The position numbers were made by a program, and so were the translations under genes. A stretch of 15,226 nucleotides of DNA from the NCBI GenBank assembly GCA_946482625.1, contig CAMLSH010000036.1, forward strand, positions 1 through 15,226. The letters run 5' to 3'. The number at the start of each line of letters is the position of its first letter. Positions within the stretch are counted from its first letter, which is position 1. The notes under the pieces were generated by a model that searched no databases, was not told the origin of the DNA, and saw only the letters and a list, made by a program, of their open reading frames with translations. This stretch comes from an uncultured Opitutaceae bacterium (GTDB lineage Bacteria; Verrucomicrobiota; Verrucomicrobiae; Opitutales; Opitutaceae). Below are positions 1-8,659 of this stretch, piece after piece.

Positions 1-663
1 AACGTGATCAGTTATCTGCAGGAGTTTCTGTTTTCGCCGGAGCGTGCGCGCACGCCGGCGCGAGTGCTGTCTGGTGGAGAGCGCAACCGGTTGTTGCTGG
101 CGCGGCTGTTCACGAAACCGGCGAACGTGTTGGTGATGGACGAGCCGACGAACGACCTGGATATCGAAACGCTCGATCTGCTGGAGGATTTGCTGGTTGA
201 ATACAAAGGCACGCTGCTGCTGGTGAGCCATGACCGTGATTTCCTGGATAACGTCGTGACGAGCTCGATGGTCTTCGAAGGCGACGGCCACATCGAGGAG
301 TACGTCGGCGGTTATTCGGACTGGGTCGCCGAGAAGGCGAAGCAGGCGAAACTGGCCGAGGCGAAAGCGGCGGTTTCGGTTGGTGCGGGAAGGACGTCGG
401 GCGGGGGAGATGTGGGTGCGGCGAAAGCGAAGGCGCGCAAACTCACGAACAAGGAGATGAAGGAGCTGGAGGGATTGCCGGCCGAGATCGAGCGGCTGGA
501 GCGCGAGCAGGCGGAACTGGCGGGGAAGTTATCCGACGCGAGTTTCTATCACAAAGACCGGCATGCGGTCGGCGCGGCGGAAGCACGGCTGGCCGAGATC
601 GAGCGCGAGCACGCGACGGCGTTTGCGCGTTGGGAAGAGCTCGAAGCAGTGAAGAACGGGTAA
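1..663 (+). CDS. uup: ABC-F family ATPase, C-terminal part (Uup-like), cut by window edge
   Basis: This is the 3' end of an ABC-F protein, a soluble ATPase with two nucleotide-binding domains and no membrane part. The family acts on ribosomes or on DNA intermediates. The reading frame is open from base 1, so the true start lies to the left. The second ATPase domain shows the signature LSGGERNR (codons 23-30), Walker B with catalytic Glu (VLVMDEPTND, codons 43-52) and the H-loop (LLVSHDRDF, His at codon 77). The segment after about codon 105 is Lys/Ala/Glu-rich and ends in a predicted coiled coil (about 145-219). A C-terminal coiled coil is the Uup hallmark and distinguishes it from EttA, which lacks it. 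Family assignment is firm; the choice of Uup over other ABC-F subfamilies is likely but rests only on the C-terminal half. Confidence 0.9.
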   Translation, partial: NVISYLQEFLFSPERARTPARVLSGGERNRLLLARLFTKPANVLVMDEPTNDLDIETLDLLEDLLVEYKGTLLLVSHDRDFLDNVVTSSMVFEGDGHIEEYVGGYSDWVAEKAKQAKLAEAKAAVSVGAGRTSGGGDVGAAKAKARKLTNKEMKELEGLPAEIERLEREQAELAGKLSDASFYHKDRHAVGAAEARLAEIEREHATAFARWEELEAVKNG

Positions 664-664
664 A

Positions 665-698
665 GCGCGTCTGGGGTCGGAGGCGGCGCGACTTTTTT
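665..698 (+). terminator. Possible intrinsic terminator after uup
   Basis: Immediately after the uup stop, CGCGTC (666-671) can pair with GGCGCG (685-690), with one G-U pair and a 13-nt loop. It is followed by AC and six T residues (693-698). The stem is short and the loop long, but the T-run is the only good one next to a gene end in this window. Confidence 0.35.
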
Positions 699-803
699 AA
701 TTGGCATGGATTTTCGCTTCCCTCGCATTTCGCGGTTACCATGCTGCTCGCGCGAAAAGGGATGTATTTACGAGCGTGCAGGCGCCGTCTCCGCGAAGAC
801 ACT

Positions 804-3800
804 TTGACTCCACTCACACCGAACCCGTTTTCTCCGGAACTGCTGCAACCGCAGGGGCCGCTTCATGCCGTGCTGGAAGCATCGCCGGTGGCGCTGGTGG
901 CGGTGGACCGGCGCGCGCGTATTCGGCTGGCGAATGCGGAGGCAGAGCGGTTGCTGGGCTGGTCGCGGGAGGAATTGATGACGCTGCCGCTGGAGGCGTT
1001 GCTGCCGGCGCGGTTGCACGAGCGGCTGGCGCGGTTTCTTGAGGAGTTTTTTACCGGACCGCGGGCCCGACCTTTCGGAAGCGCCCCGGATTTGTGCGTA
1101 GTGCGGCGGAACGGGGACGAACTGCCTGTGGAGATGGCGCTCAGTCCGCTGCATCTGGGCGATCAATCCTTCGTGCTGGCGGCGATCACCGATCCGGGGG
1201 CGAGGTGGCGGACGGAGCGGGAAGAGGCGGCCCGGCAGCGGCGTACGAAGACGCAGGCGGAGGCGTTGGCGACTTTGGCGGGCGATCCATCGGCGGCGGC
1301 GGGAGATTTCGATGCGGCGGTGCGGCGGTTGACGCAACTGGCGGCGGGGGCGGTCGAGGTGGATCTCGCGAGTGTGTGGCTGCTGGACGATTTTGGACGA
1401 ACCCTAGTGTGTGCCGATCGGTACGAGCGCGCGAGCGGGGTGCATGGCACCGATCAGCCGTTGAGCCGGGAATTTTTTCCGGCGTACTTCGCGGCCATCC
1501 AGCAGGGCAAGAGCCTGGCGGTGGAGGACGTCGCCACGGATGAACGGGTGGCGGACTTGATTGAACCATATTTCAAGCTGCATGGCGTCCGGGCGACGCT
1601 CGATGCGCCGATCCGGATTCGCGGTTATGTGGTCGGCGTGTTTTGTCTGGAGCACACCGGCGGAGCGCGCGTGTGGACGGCGGACGAATGCGCGTTTGCG
1701 GGGAGTCTGGCGGATCACACGACACAGTTGTTGCTGCACGTGGAGCACACGAAGGCCGAACGGTCGGCGCGGGATGCGACGGAGCGGTTGCAGGAGATTT
1801 TCGCGCACACCACGGAGGCGATTTTTTCGATGCGGGTGACGGCGGCGAAGGAGTTTATCTTTGAGGAATTCAATCCGGCGGCGGCGGCGATGACGGGTGT
1901 GCCGTCGATCAAGGCGTGCGGGCGGCGGCCGCAGGATGTGCTGCCGCCGGCGGTGGCGGCGCAGTTGAACGACAACTACAGGCGGTGTCTGGCCGAGGGG
2001 CGGCCGATCGAGTTTGTCGAGAGCCTGGCGTATGCGCCGGGGGGCGGCACGTATCACACCTTCCTCGTTCCGATTCGCGATGGCGACGGGCGCATCCATC
2101 GCATCGCGGGATTTGCCCGCGATGTGACGGAGCAGAAGAAGGCGGAGCAGGCGTTGCGGGTTTCGGAGGAGAAATTTTCCAAGGCGTTTCGGTCGAGTCC
2201 CGATGCGATCTCGGTGTCGGATGCGGAGACCGGTCAGTTTCTCGACATCAACGAAGGGTTCGAGCGGTTGTTTGCCTGCAAGGCGGCGGATGTGATCGGG
2301 CGGACGTCGGGCGAACTTCGCCTGTGGGCGGACCCGGAGGATCGGGACCGGTTGCTGGCGGCGTTGCGGGCGAAAGGGTCGGTGAAGAATTTCGAGACAC
2401 GGGCGAGGCCGCGGTCGGGTGGCGAACGGCCGTGCGTGCTGGCGGCGGAGACGGTGGAGATCGGGGGGCGGCAGTGTCTGGTGCTGGTGATCCGCGATGT
2501 GACGGAGCAGCGAGCGGCGGAGCAGGCGTTGCGGGAGAGCGAGGCGCGTTTCCGGAGTTATTTCGAGTCGCCGCTGATCGGCATGGCCATCACGTCGCCG
2601 GACCGGCACTGGCTGGAGGTGAACGATCATCTGTGCGAGATGCTCGGTTACACGCGGGACGAGCTGCGCGGGACCCGCTGGAGCGATCTGACGGTGGACG
2701 GCGATCGGGCGTCAAACGAGCGGCAGTTGGAGCGGGCGCTGGCGGGCGAGGTGGACACCTATTCGCTGGAGAAGCGCTACCGGCGGAAGAATGGATCGGT
2801 CCTGCATGCGAGCATCGCGGTACGTTGTATCCGGAAGCCGGATGGAGCGGCGGATTATTTTCTAACGGTGGTGCAGGATCAGACCGCGCGGATCGACGCA
2901 GAGCAGGCGCAGGCGGAGCTGGAGTCGCAATTGCGGCAGGCGCAGAAGCTCGAGGCGCTCGGGCAGTTGGCGGGTGGGATCGCGCATGACTTCAACAACA
3001 TCCTCACCGCAATCATGGCGTACGCGGAGTTGGCTGCGATGGATGCCGACGATCCGGACGAAGTGCGGCAGCATCTCGACCAGGTCCAGAAGGCGAGTGC
3101 GCGGGCGCGGGATCTGGTGCGTCGCATCCTGACGTTCAGCCGGCAGCGGAAACAGGAGCGCCGGGCGGTGCCGCTGGCGCCGGTGATCGGGGAGGCGGTG
3201 GATCTCATCCGGTCGACGTTGCCCGCGACGATCGAGATCGCGGTGCGCATCGAGCCGGATGTGCCGGTGGTGCTGGCCGATCTTTCGCAGGTCCACCAAG
3301 TGCTGATGAATCTCTGCACGAATTCCGCGTACGCGATGCGCGATCAGTCTGGGCGGTTGGGGCTGACGTTGGAGCGGGTGAACGTGGATGCGGCGTTGGT
3401 GCGGGCGCAACCGGAGCTGCGCGAAGGGTGTTATGCCCGGCTGACGGTGAGCGATACGGGCAGCGGGATGGCGCCGGAGATTTTGAAGCGGATTTTCGAA
3501 CCGTTTTTCACGACGAAAGGGCCGGGCGAAGGGACCGGGCTGGGGCTTTCGGTGGTGCATGGCATCATGCAGGATCATGAAGGCGCGGTGACGGTGGAGA
3601 GCGAACCGGGCCGGGGAACGACGTTCCGGTTATATTTCCCGGAGCGAATCGGCGCAGAGGAAACCGTGTCGCCGGGAGCGCTTCCGCTGGTGCGCGGGCG
3701 CGGCGAGCGGATTCTCTTCATCGATGACGAGGAGGCGTTGTGCGATTCGACGCGGCTGTTGCTCGACAAGCTTGGTTACCAGACGACCGCGATGACCTCG

Positions 3801-4145
3801 CCGGTGGCAGCGCTGGAGCGGTTCCGCGAGCGACCGGAGGACTTCGATCTGGTGATCACGGATCTTTCCATGCCGTTCATGACCGGGGTCGATGTGGGAC
3901 GGGAAATGCTCGCGCTGCGGCCCGGGATGCCGGTGGTGCTCGCGAGTGGATTCAGCGGCACGTGGACGCACGAAAAAGTCCGGGCGCAGGGAATGCGCGC
4001 GCTCTTAAGCAAACCGTTGACGGCGGCTGCCCTGAGCGCGGCGATCCGCCGTGTGCTCGACGAAAGCGGTGAACGGGACGGCAGCGATAAACAGGGCCGG
4101 GGCTTGCCGAGCGGGCGGGCAGGGTCCAAATCAATTCAACAATGA
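804..4145 (+). CDS. Soluble hybrid sensor histidine kinase, PAS-GAF-PAS-PAS-PAS-HisKA-HATPase-REC
   Basis: Large cytoplasmic hybrid kinase; no membrane segment or signal peptide is visible. With the TTG start at 804 it has 1113 residues. Domains in order: PAS about 15-130, GAF about 150-312, then PAS domains about 330-443, 452-568 and 577-693. HisKA follows with the phospho-acceptor in [11 protein letters not shown] (His728, codon at 2985). The ATPase domain shows an N-box (NLCTNS), G1 (DTGSGM), F-box (FEPFFTTK) and G2 (GTGLGLS). A C-terminal receiver covers about 968-1085, with Asp974/975, phospho-Asp1020 (VITDLSMP), Ser1048 and Lys1070. This order resembles CckA-like kinases. The frame is open back to 630, inside uup; ATGs at 741 and 762 are alternative starts. 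I prefer 804 because the codons before it are atypical (TTA, CGA, AGG) and Arg-rich. Its stop overlaps the next start. The ligand is unknown. Confidence 0.9.
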   Translation: MTPLTPNPFSPELLQPQGPLHAVLEASPVALVAVDRRARIRLANAEAERLLGWSREELMTLPLEALLPARLHERLARFLEEFFTGPRARPFGSAPDLCVVRRNGDELPVEMALSPLHLGDQSFVLAAITDPGARWRTEREEAARQRRTKTQAEALATLAGDPSAAAGDFDAAVRRLTQLAAGAVEVDLASVWLLDDFGRTLVCADRYERASGVHGTDQPLSREFFPAYFAAIQQGKSLAVEDVATDERVADLIEPYFKLHGVRATLDAPIRIRGYVVGVFCLEHTGGARVWTADECAFAGSLADHTTQLLLHVEHTKAERSARDATERLQEIFAHTTEAIFSMRVTAAKEFIFEEFNPAAAAMTGVPSIKACGRRPQDVLPPAVAAQLNDNYRRCLAEGRPIEFVESLAYAPGGGTYHTFLVPIRDGDGRIHRIAGFARDVTEQKKAEQALRVSEEKFSKAFRSSPDAISVSDAETGQFLDINEGFERLFACKAADVIGRTSGELRLWADPEDRDRLLAALRAKGSVKNFETRARPRSGGERPCVLAAETVEIGGRQCLVLVIRDVTEQRAAEQALRESEARFRSYFESPLIGMAITSPDRHWLEVNDHLCEMLGYTRDELRGTRWSDLTVDGDRASNERQLERALAGEVDTYSLEKRYRRKNGSVLHASIAVRCIRKPDGAADYFLTVVQDQTARIDAEQAQAELESQLRQAQKLEALGQLAGGIAHDFNNILTAIMAYAELAAMDADDPDEVRQHLDQVQKASARARDLVRRILTFSRQRKQERRAVPLAPVIGEAVDLIRSTLPATIEIAVRIEPDVPVVLADLSQVHQVLMNLCTNSAYAMRDQSGRLGLTLERVNVDAALVRAQPELREGCYARLTVSDTGSGMAPEILKRIFEPFFTTKGPGEGTGLGLSVVHGIMQDHEGAVTVESEPGRGTTFRLYFPERIGAEETVSPGALPLVRGRGERILFIDDEEALCDSTRLLLDKLGYQTTAMTSPVAALERFRERPEDFDLVITDLSMPFMTGVDVGREMLALRPGMPVVLASGFSGTWTHEKVRAQGMRALLSKPLTAAALSAAIRRVLDESGERDGSDKQGRGLPSGRAGSKSIQQ

Positions 4146-4618
4146 CGGCTCATTCGCATTCCGGAGAATCTACGGCAACCGGCGAAACCCGATCTCCGCT
4201 CACGCTCGGGACGGAGGTGCCCACTCAGACCGGTGCGGGCATCCGCCTGCTTCTGGCTGAAGACGACGCGGCGTTACGCGTGGTGGAAGTAGATTACCTG
4301 CGACGTTTCGGCTATGAGGTCCATGCTGCCGAGGACGGGCGGGCGGCGTTGAAATACCTGCGGACGGAAACCGTGGATCTGGTGATCACCGACATGATGA
4401 TGCCGGGATCGGACGGCGTGGAGGTGATCCAGCACATCCGCAAAACGTATCCAAAACTCAAGATCATCGCGATTTCGGGCGGCGGGGCGACGAAGCGGGA
4501 GCTGTTGCTGGATATCGCGCGAGTGCTCGGCGTGAGCCGGACGTTGGAAAAGCCGTTTACGATGACGGCGTTGTTGACGACGGTGCGCGAGGTGCTGGCG
4601 GCGCCGGAGGCATCCTGA
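4142..4618 (+). CDS. Stand-alone receiver-domain response regulator
   Basis: A 158-residue protein made of one receiver domain behind a polar N-terminal tail of about 34 residues rich in Ser, Thr and Gly. The domain has the acidic pocket E40-D41-D42, phospho-Asp84 (VITDMMMP), Ser112 in the position of the conserved Thr/Ser, and Lys137 followed by Pro (LEKPF). No DNA-binding or enzymatic output domain follows, so it probably passes phosphate on or acts by protein contact, as CheY- and DivK-type proteins do. Its ATG overlaps the kinase TGA (ATGA), pointing to one transcript and translational coupling. The kinase upstream is the natural phosphate donor, giving a chain of kinase, fused receiver and free receiver. 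That pairing is inferred from the overlap. Confidence 0.9.
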   Translation: MTAHSHSGESTATGETRSPLTLGTEVPTQTGAGIRLLLAEDDAALRVVEVDYLRRFGYEVHAAEDGRAALKYLRTETVDLVITDMMMPGSDGVEVIQHIRKTYPKLKIIAISGGGATKRELLLDIARVLGVSRTLEKPFTMTALLTTVREVLAAPEAS

Positions 4619-4755
4619 GTTTGAGCCGGCGAGTTGACGGGGAGGCGGGGCGACCACAGCGCGGCTACGAGGCAGCTATGACACGGTGGCGATGCGATCG
4701 GGGCGTGGCTGCGTCGAGACGAGGGCGGTGGCGGTGCTTGCGTTGAGGTGCGGAG

Positions 4756-5220
4756 ATGATCCGACTTGGGCGCATGAAACTGTTAACAAAATTTCTCCAA
4801 TTGCGCTTTGTCCCTTCCAGCCTCGATCTCGGTTTGCTGGCGCTGCGGCTGTGGGTGGGAGCCTCGATGTTGCTCCTGCACGGCTGGCCGAAGCTGGCGA
4901 GTTTTGCGGAGAAGGCGCCGTCGTTTTTGGATCCTTTCGGGATCGGGCCGCAGGCGAGTTACACGCTCGCGCTGGTGGGTGAAGTGGGCGGCTCGTTGCT
5001 GCTGATTCTCGGGCTGTTCACGCGGCTCGGCGCGCTGTTGGGTGCAGTGACGATGAGTGTGGCGTTCTTCATCGCGCACGGTGGGCAGCTTAGCGGCCCG
5101 GGCAGCGGCGAAACGGCTTTCATCTATCTCGCCGCCTACGTGACGCTGTTTTTGACGGGCGGCGGGCGCTTCGCGATGGACATGAAACTCGCGGCGAACG
5201 CCGCGCCGAAATCAATGTGA
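4756..5220 (+). CDS. DoxX family membrane protein
   Basis: A 154-residue integral membrane protein with four hydrophobic helices at about residues 25-43, 69-88, 91-108 and 119-135. The features match the DoxX family: RLWVGASMLL then HGWPK near the first helix, a Glu in GEVGG opening the second, and the LGLFTRLGALLGA turn between helices 2 and 3. DoxX-like proteins are linked to redox or thiol stress and quinone-related functions, but the biochemical role of most members is not settled. The ATG at 4756 is preferred over 4774 because GAGG (4745-4748) lies 7 nt before it, one of the few Shine-Dalgarno-like sites in the window. The 137 bp before it contain no gene. It converges on the chemotaxis gene. 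Confidence 0.88.
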   Translation: MIRLGRMKLLTKFLQLRFVPSSLDLGLLALRLWVGASMLLLHGWPKLASFAEKAPSFLDPFGIGPQASYTLALVGEVGGSLLLILGLFTRLGALLGAVTMSVAFFIAHGGQLSGPGSGETAFIYLAAYVTLFLTGGGRFAMDMKLAANAAPKSM

Positions 5221-5237
5221 GCGAGCGGAGGCCAGAG

Positions 5238-5265
5238 CGTTCTCCCGCTGAAGGGCGGGAGAACG
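5238..5265 (+). terminator. 11-bp hairpin at the end of the DoxX gene, no U-tract
   Basis: CGTTCTCCCGC (5238-5248) and GCGGGAGAACG (5255-5265) form a perfect 11-bp stem with a 6-nt loop. It begins 17 bp after the DoxX stop, between convergent genes. No T-run follows on either strand, so it is a terminator candidate by position and stability only. Confidence 0.55.
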
Positions 5266-5285
5266 ACGGATGTTTTCGCGCTGCG

Positions 5286-5314
5286 GGCGCGTAAGGATCT
5301 TTTGATGACGCGCC
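5286..5314 (-). terminator. 7-bp inverted repeat after the chemotaxis gene
   Basis: GGCGCGT (5286-5292) and ACGCGCC (5308-5314) are perfect inverted arms with a 15-nt loop, 25 bp beyond the minus-strand stop of the chemotaxis gene. It may be the gene-end hairpin for that strand. The long loop makes it weaker than the neighbouring 11-bp hairpin. Confidence 0.3.
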
Positions 5315-5339
5315 GCGTGCGACGTGGGCGTGGACGCTT

Positions 5340-6884
5340 TTATCGTTTCGTTTCCGCCAGTTCGTGCCGCTGAGCGGCGGGCGGGCGGGGGGAATGGATT
5401 TCGCCGCGCGGACTGTTGGCGGGAGCCGTTTCCTTGGGACGATCGGCGTCGGATTGGCGGCCTTTGACGAGCGACTCGAGCTGATCGACAACGTTGTCGA
5501 GCGAGAGGGCTTGGGCGTTGAGTTCCTGGGCGGCGGCGGCGCTTTCTTCGGCGGTTGCGGCGGTGGTCTGCGTGGCGGAATCCATGTGGGTGATCGCCGT
5601 GAGAACTTGGGTGATGCCTTGATTTTGTTCGTTGGAGGCGGTGGCGATTTCGCCGATGAGGTCGTCGACGCGGCGCGCGCTGACGGCGATCTGGCGGAGG
5701 TTTTCGTCGACCTCGCGGCTGATGGTGACGCCGTGTTCGCTCTTGGAAATGGAGTCCTGGATTTTTTCGGCGGTCTCTTTGGCAGCGGTGGCGGAGCGTT
5801 GGGCGAGAGCGCGGACCTCGTCGGCGACGACAGCGAAACCGGCGCCGGCTTCGCCGGCACGGGCGGCTTCGACGGCGGCGTTGAGCGCTAGGAGGTTGGT
5901 TTGAAAGGCGATCTCGTCGATCGTCTTGATGATTTTGGCGATGTTGTCGGAGGAGACCTTGATGGCATCCATCGCACCGGTCATGGCCTGCATCTTGGCG
6001 GTGCCGGTATCGGCGGCCTGGCGGGTCTGGTTGGCGGAGGTTTTCGCGGAGGCGGCGGACTCGGCATTGCGTTTGGTCATGCTCGAAATCTCTTCGAGCG
6101 AGGCGCTGGTTTCCTCGAGGGAGGCGGCGAGTTCCGAGGCGTTTTGGGCGAGGGTCTGGCTGGCGGTGCTGATCTCGGTGGCGGCGGCGCTGACTTGTTC
6201 GGAGCCGGTGGAGAGCTCGGAGGTGACGGCGTTGAGGACGCGGTTGGTGCCGCGGGTGATGAGCCAGGCGATGAAGAGGCCGGCGATCAGCGCGGCGGAT
6301 ACACCCGCGACGATAACGAGGCGGGTTTGTTCGACGCTGGCGTCGGAACGCTCGCTGGAGACGCGGCCGAGTTCGCGGCTTTGGTCGACGGCGTTGCGGA
6401 GGGCGGCGATGTAGGTCTGGTAAATCGGATAGAGATCGTTTTCGAGGGCGGCCTTAGCTTCGGCGGAGCGGCCTTCGCGGCTGAGCGAAAGAATGGAGAC
6501 ACGTTTGTCGCGGTAGGGCGGGCGGCTTTTCTTAACGACCTCGTACGTGGCCTTTTCTTCGTCGGTGATCAGGAGGGCTTCGTACTGTTTGTAGAGTTCG
6601 GTGAGCGTGGCGCTTTTGGCGTCCATCTCTTTTTCGATGGCGAGCTTTCGGTCGGTGTCGCCGGCGAGGTAGTGCTGGGTCGTGTTGATGAAGTTTTCCT
6701 TCACGAGCGACTCGACCTGGCTGAGCAGAACGATGCCGGGGATGGCGCGGCCGGAGACGACGCCGGTGGCGTGGTCGATGCGTTGAATGCGGTTGTACGC
6801 CAGCACGCCGAGCGTAGCTGTAATGAGAATAACGATACTGAAACCGACGGTGAGTCGGCGGCCGATGGTCCACTGGATCTTCAT
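5340..6884 (-). CDS. Methyl-accepting chemotaxis protein without an evident HAMP domain
   Basis: A 514-residue transmembrane chemoreceptor. A first membrane helix (about 11-30) follows a basic N-terminus. The region 31-187 is a largely helical periplasmic part of the size and character of a four-helix-bundle sensor. The second membrane helix is about 188-210. The cytoplasmic signalling domain runs from about 224 to 475, with the hallmark hairpin tip [20 protein letters not shown] (324-343) and [16 protein letters not shown] after it; this is the CheA/CheW contact region. Only about 13 residues separate the second helix from the signalling coiled coil, so no normal HAMP (about 50 residues) fits. 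The C-terminal 40 residues are polar and Pro-rich and do not end in an NWETF-like CheR/CheB-binding pentapeptide. No che or flagellar gene is nearby, so this is an orphan receptor with unknown ligand. Confidence 0.95.
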   Translation of the reverse strand: MKIQWTIGRRLTVGFSIVILITATLGVLAYNRIQRIDHATGVVSGRAIPGIVLLSQVESLVKENFINTTQHYLAGDTDRKLAIEKEMDAKSATLTELYKQYEALLITDEEKATYEVVKKSRPPYRDKRVSILSLSREGRSAEAKAALENDLYPIYQTYIAALRNAVDQSRELGRVSSERSDASVEQTRLVIVAGVSAALIAGLFIAWLITRGTNRVLNAVTSELSTGSEQVSAAATEISTASQTLAQNASELAASLEETSASLEEISSMTKRNAESAASAKTSANQTRQAADTGTAKMQAMTGAMDAIKVSSDNIAKIIKTIDEIAFQTNLLALNAAVEAARAGEAGAGFAVVADEVRALAQRSATAAKETAEKIQDSISKSEHGVTISREVDENLRQIAVSARRVDDLIGEIATASNEQNQGITQVLTAITHMDSATQTTAATAEESAAAAQELNAQALSLDNVVDQLESLVKGRQSDADRPKETAPANSPRGEIHSPRPPAAQRHELAETKR

Positions 6885-6935
6885 GATGAGTCTCGGGCCC
6901 GTCTGGAGGGCCGATGCGCTACAAGACGACTCATC
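6885..6935 (-). promoter_or_regulatory. Nested inverted repeat abutting the chemoreceptor start codon
   Basis: GATGAGTC (6885-6892) and GACTCATC (6928-6935) are perfect 8-bp inverted arms 35 bp apart. Between them lies a second small stem, GGCCC (6896-6900) with GGGCC (6908-6912) and a 7-nt loop. On the minus strand the distal arm ends directly before the ATG of the chemotaxis gene. It could be an mRNA leader fold limiting translation or a protein-binding site. Confidence 0.4.
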
Positions 6936-7088
6936 GGACAGTTAGCTTGAGCGGGGATTAGCTGGGCGGCCTTGGGATATCTGTAAAATTTGGGCGTCGG
7001 GATGTTGTGTGCCAGCGTTTTGAGAAGTTGGCGGCGAAGGCTAGAAAGATTCTGGCGCGAGGTCGGAAGGCGGCTCAATTTGGCCCGC

Positions 7089-8069
7089 ATGAATCGCACG
7101 GACCGGTTAGTCGCCATGGTGATGTACATGCAGGGAAGGCGGGTGGTGCGCGCCGAGGAGCTGGCGCGGCATTTCGAGGTGACGGTTCGCACGATCTACC
7201 GCGACATCTCGGCGCTCGGCGAGGCGGGTGTGCCGGTGACCGGGGAGGCCGGTGTCGGTTACACGCTGATGAAGAGCTATCATTTGCCGCCAGTGATGCT
7301 GACGACGGACGAGGCGGCGGCGCTTTTTGTGGGCGGAGAAATCGTGAAACGGTTCACCGATGCGTCGTTGCACCAACCGATGGGAACGGCGTTGGACAAG
7401 CTCCGCGCGGTGTTGCCGCGGGAGCGTCAGGATCACGTGGAACGGTTGTCGCGGCACACCGTGGTGATGGAGCGCACGTGTGGCTCGTCGGAGCCGGAAG
7501 GGCAGCCGTGGCTGATGGCGGTGCAGCGGGCGGTGATGCAGCGGCGGGTGGTGCGGCTGTGTTACCAAGGCAAGGCGCGGGTGGAGGAAACGGCGCGCGA
7601 AGTGGAGCCGCTCGGCGTGGTTTTCTACGGGGGCGCGTGGTACCTGGTGGGCTGGTGCCGGTTGCGCGGAGACTACCGGCATTTTCGCGTGGATCGCATA
7701 CGGACGCTGGTGGAATGCGGGGAGACGTTTCCCGTGCGGGAGAATTTTTCGCTCACGAAGCATCTGGAAGAAGGCATGCGGAAAGCGGATACGATCGCGG
7801 CGCGGCTCTGGCTGTCGGCGGAGGCGCAGACGCGGGCGCGGCGGGAGAGTTATGCGACGCTGGTTGAGGATGGCGTGCGGGACGGCGGCGCGGAGTTTAC
7901 CCTTTTCACCTACTCGCTCGACTGGCTGGCAGGGTGGATTTTGTCATTTGGTGGCGAGGCGGAGGCGCTGGAGCCTGCGGAGCTGCGGGACAAGGTGAAG
8001 ACGCGGATCGCGGCGTTGGCCGGGCGGCATCGGATGGAGGAGGCGGGCGTGTTGGAAACGATCGCGTAA
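7089..8069 (+). CDS. WYL-domain helix-turn-helix transcriptional regulator (YafY type)
   Basis: A 326-residue DNA-binding regulator. Residues 1-60 form a DeoR/HTH_11-type winged helix: RLVAMVMYMQGRRVVRAEEL, a recognition helix around TVRTIYRDISAL (32-43), and a wing ending GYTL. A WYL domain covers about 135-210, with the name-giving residues in WYLVGWC (Trp184-Tyr185-Leu186) and FRVDRI (199-204). A C-terminal WCX-like region follows to about 315. WYL domains bind ligands, in some cases nucleotides or nucleic acid. The ATG at 7089 is chosen because it starts the conserved MNRTDRL segment; the frame is open to 6990, but those residues are Arg/Trp-rich and unlike the family. No clear Shine-Dalgarno precedes it. 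Downstream, after 81 bp, lies a VOC gene with a strong palindrome in its leader, so this protein is a candidate regulator of it. Confidence 0.92.
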   Translation: MNRTDRLVAMVMYMQGRRVVRAEELARHFEVTVRTIYRDISALGEAGVPVTGEAGVGYTLMKSYHLPPVMLTTDEAAALFVGGEIVKRFTDASLHQPMGTALDKLRAVLPRERQDHVERLSRHTVVMERTCGSSEPEGQPWLMAVQRAVMQRRVVRLCYQGKARVEETAREVEPLGVVFYGGAWYLVGWCRLRGDYRHFRVDRIRTLVECGETFPVRENFSLTKHLEEGMRKADTIAARLWLSAEAQTRARRESYATLVEDGVRDGGAEFTLFTYSLDWLAGWILSFGGEAEALEPAELRDKVKTRIAALAGRHRMEEAGVLETIA

Positions 8070-8105
8070 CCGACGCTGCGGAAATTTTTCGGGACGGACG
8101 CGGGA

Positions 8106-8127
8106 TGCTGACAGGGTGTTGTCAGCA
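8106..8127. promoter_or_regulatory. Palindromic operator candidate, copy 1 (CTGACA-N6-TGTCAG)
   Basis: TGCTGACA (8106-8113) and TGTCAGCA (8120-8127) form a perfect 8-bp inverted repeat with spacer GGGTGT. It ends 23 bp before the ATG of the VOC gene and starts 36 bp after the WYL regulator stop. The 6-bp core and 6-bp spacing recur exactly at 12753-12770 before another VOC gene, which favours a dimeric repressor or activator site over a terminator. CTGACA and TTGTCA are also each one base from a -35 consensus. Confidence 0.6.
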
Positions 8128-8150
8128 GGGTGTGCGATAGTGCCGGCCGC

Positions 8151-8606
8151 ATGAGCAACCTGATTTCTCTTCCGGCGCTGGCGCCGTTTTACCCGGGCAT
8201 CGTGACCGCCCGTTTTTTCGAGACGTGGGATTTTTACACGACGCACCTGGATTTCGGAACGGTTCATGAGAGCAACAGCGAGCTGAGGCTGGTGCATGTT
8301 TCGGGTGTGCAGCTGGCGGTGCTGCGTGAGGAAACGGACGGGCAGCCGGCGGAGCTGGTGTCGGCAACGACCGGACGCGGTCTGTGGCTTTCACTCGATG
8401 TGGCCGACGCGGAGAGCGTGTATTCGCGATTGCTGGACGCCGGTGTGGCGGTGGCGTCGCCGCTGGAAGAGAGCGTGGGAGGCGTGGGGAAACGTTTCAC
8501 CGTGCGCGATCCGAATGGCGTGCTGATTTTCGTAGCGCAGAAGTCGCCGGCCCGCGCATCCGCCGCGCCGGTGCGCACGGGGGAATCGGCGCCGTACGCG
8601 GGCTAG
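8151..8606 (+). CDS. VOC superfamily (glyoxalase/bleomycin-resistance-like) protein, VOC 1
   Basis: A 151-residue single-chain VOC protein with two beta-alpha-beta-beta-beta modules. The first is seen in FYPGIVTARFFETWDFYTTH with LRLVHVSGVQLAVL (about 13-58). The second runs from GLWLSLDVADAESVYSRLLDAG to FTVRDPNGVLIFVAQ (about 78-130). The DPNG turn is typical. The usual metal ligands are not obvious: no His opens strand 1, and the last strand reads VLIFVAQ where many enzymes have a Glu. It may bind a small molecule without catalysis or use other residues. The tail after 131 is Ala/Ser/Pro-rich and probably disordered. The ATG at 8151 gives the first conserved strand the normal distance from the N-terminus; an in-frame ATG at 8130 is less likely because it would fall between the palindrome and this start. 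The substrate is unknown. Confidence 0.87.
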   Translation: MSNLISLPALAPFYPGIVTARFFETWDFYTTHLDFGTVHESNSELRLVHVSGVQLAVLREETDGQPAELVSATTGRGLWLSLDVADAESVYSRLLDAGVAVASPLEESVGGVGKRFTVRDPNGVLIFVAQKSPARASAAPVRTGESAPYAG

Positions 8607-8659
8607 AGACCCGTTGAGCGACGGCTTGCGTGGGCGCGGGCGGGGCGATTGATGGAAGC

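Noticed and set aside
737..742. TACCAT as a -10 box for the soluble kinase
   Set aside because: No acceptable -35 box lies 16-18 bp upstream, so a promoter cannot be supported.
1404..2630. 408-codon open frame on the minus strand inside the soluble hybrid kinase
   Set aside because: It is the mirror of a GC-rich coding strand; the product is almost all Arg, His, Pro and Leu with no domain, and the plus strand encodes clear PAS and GAF domains.
5901..6950. 349-codon open frame on the plus strand opposite the chemoreceptor
   Set aside because: Gly/Asp/Glu-rich shadow of the chemoreceptor coding strand, without any recognisable motif.
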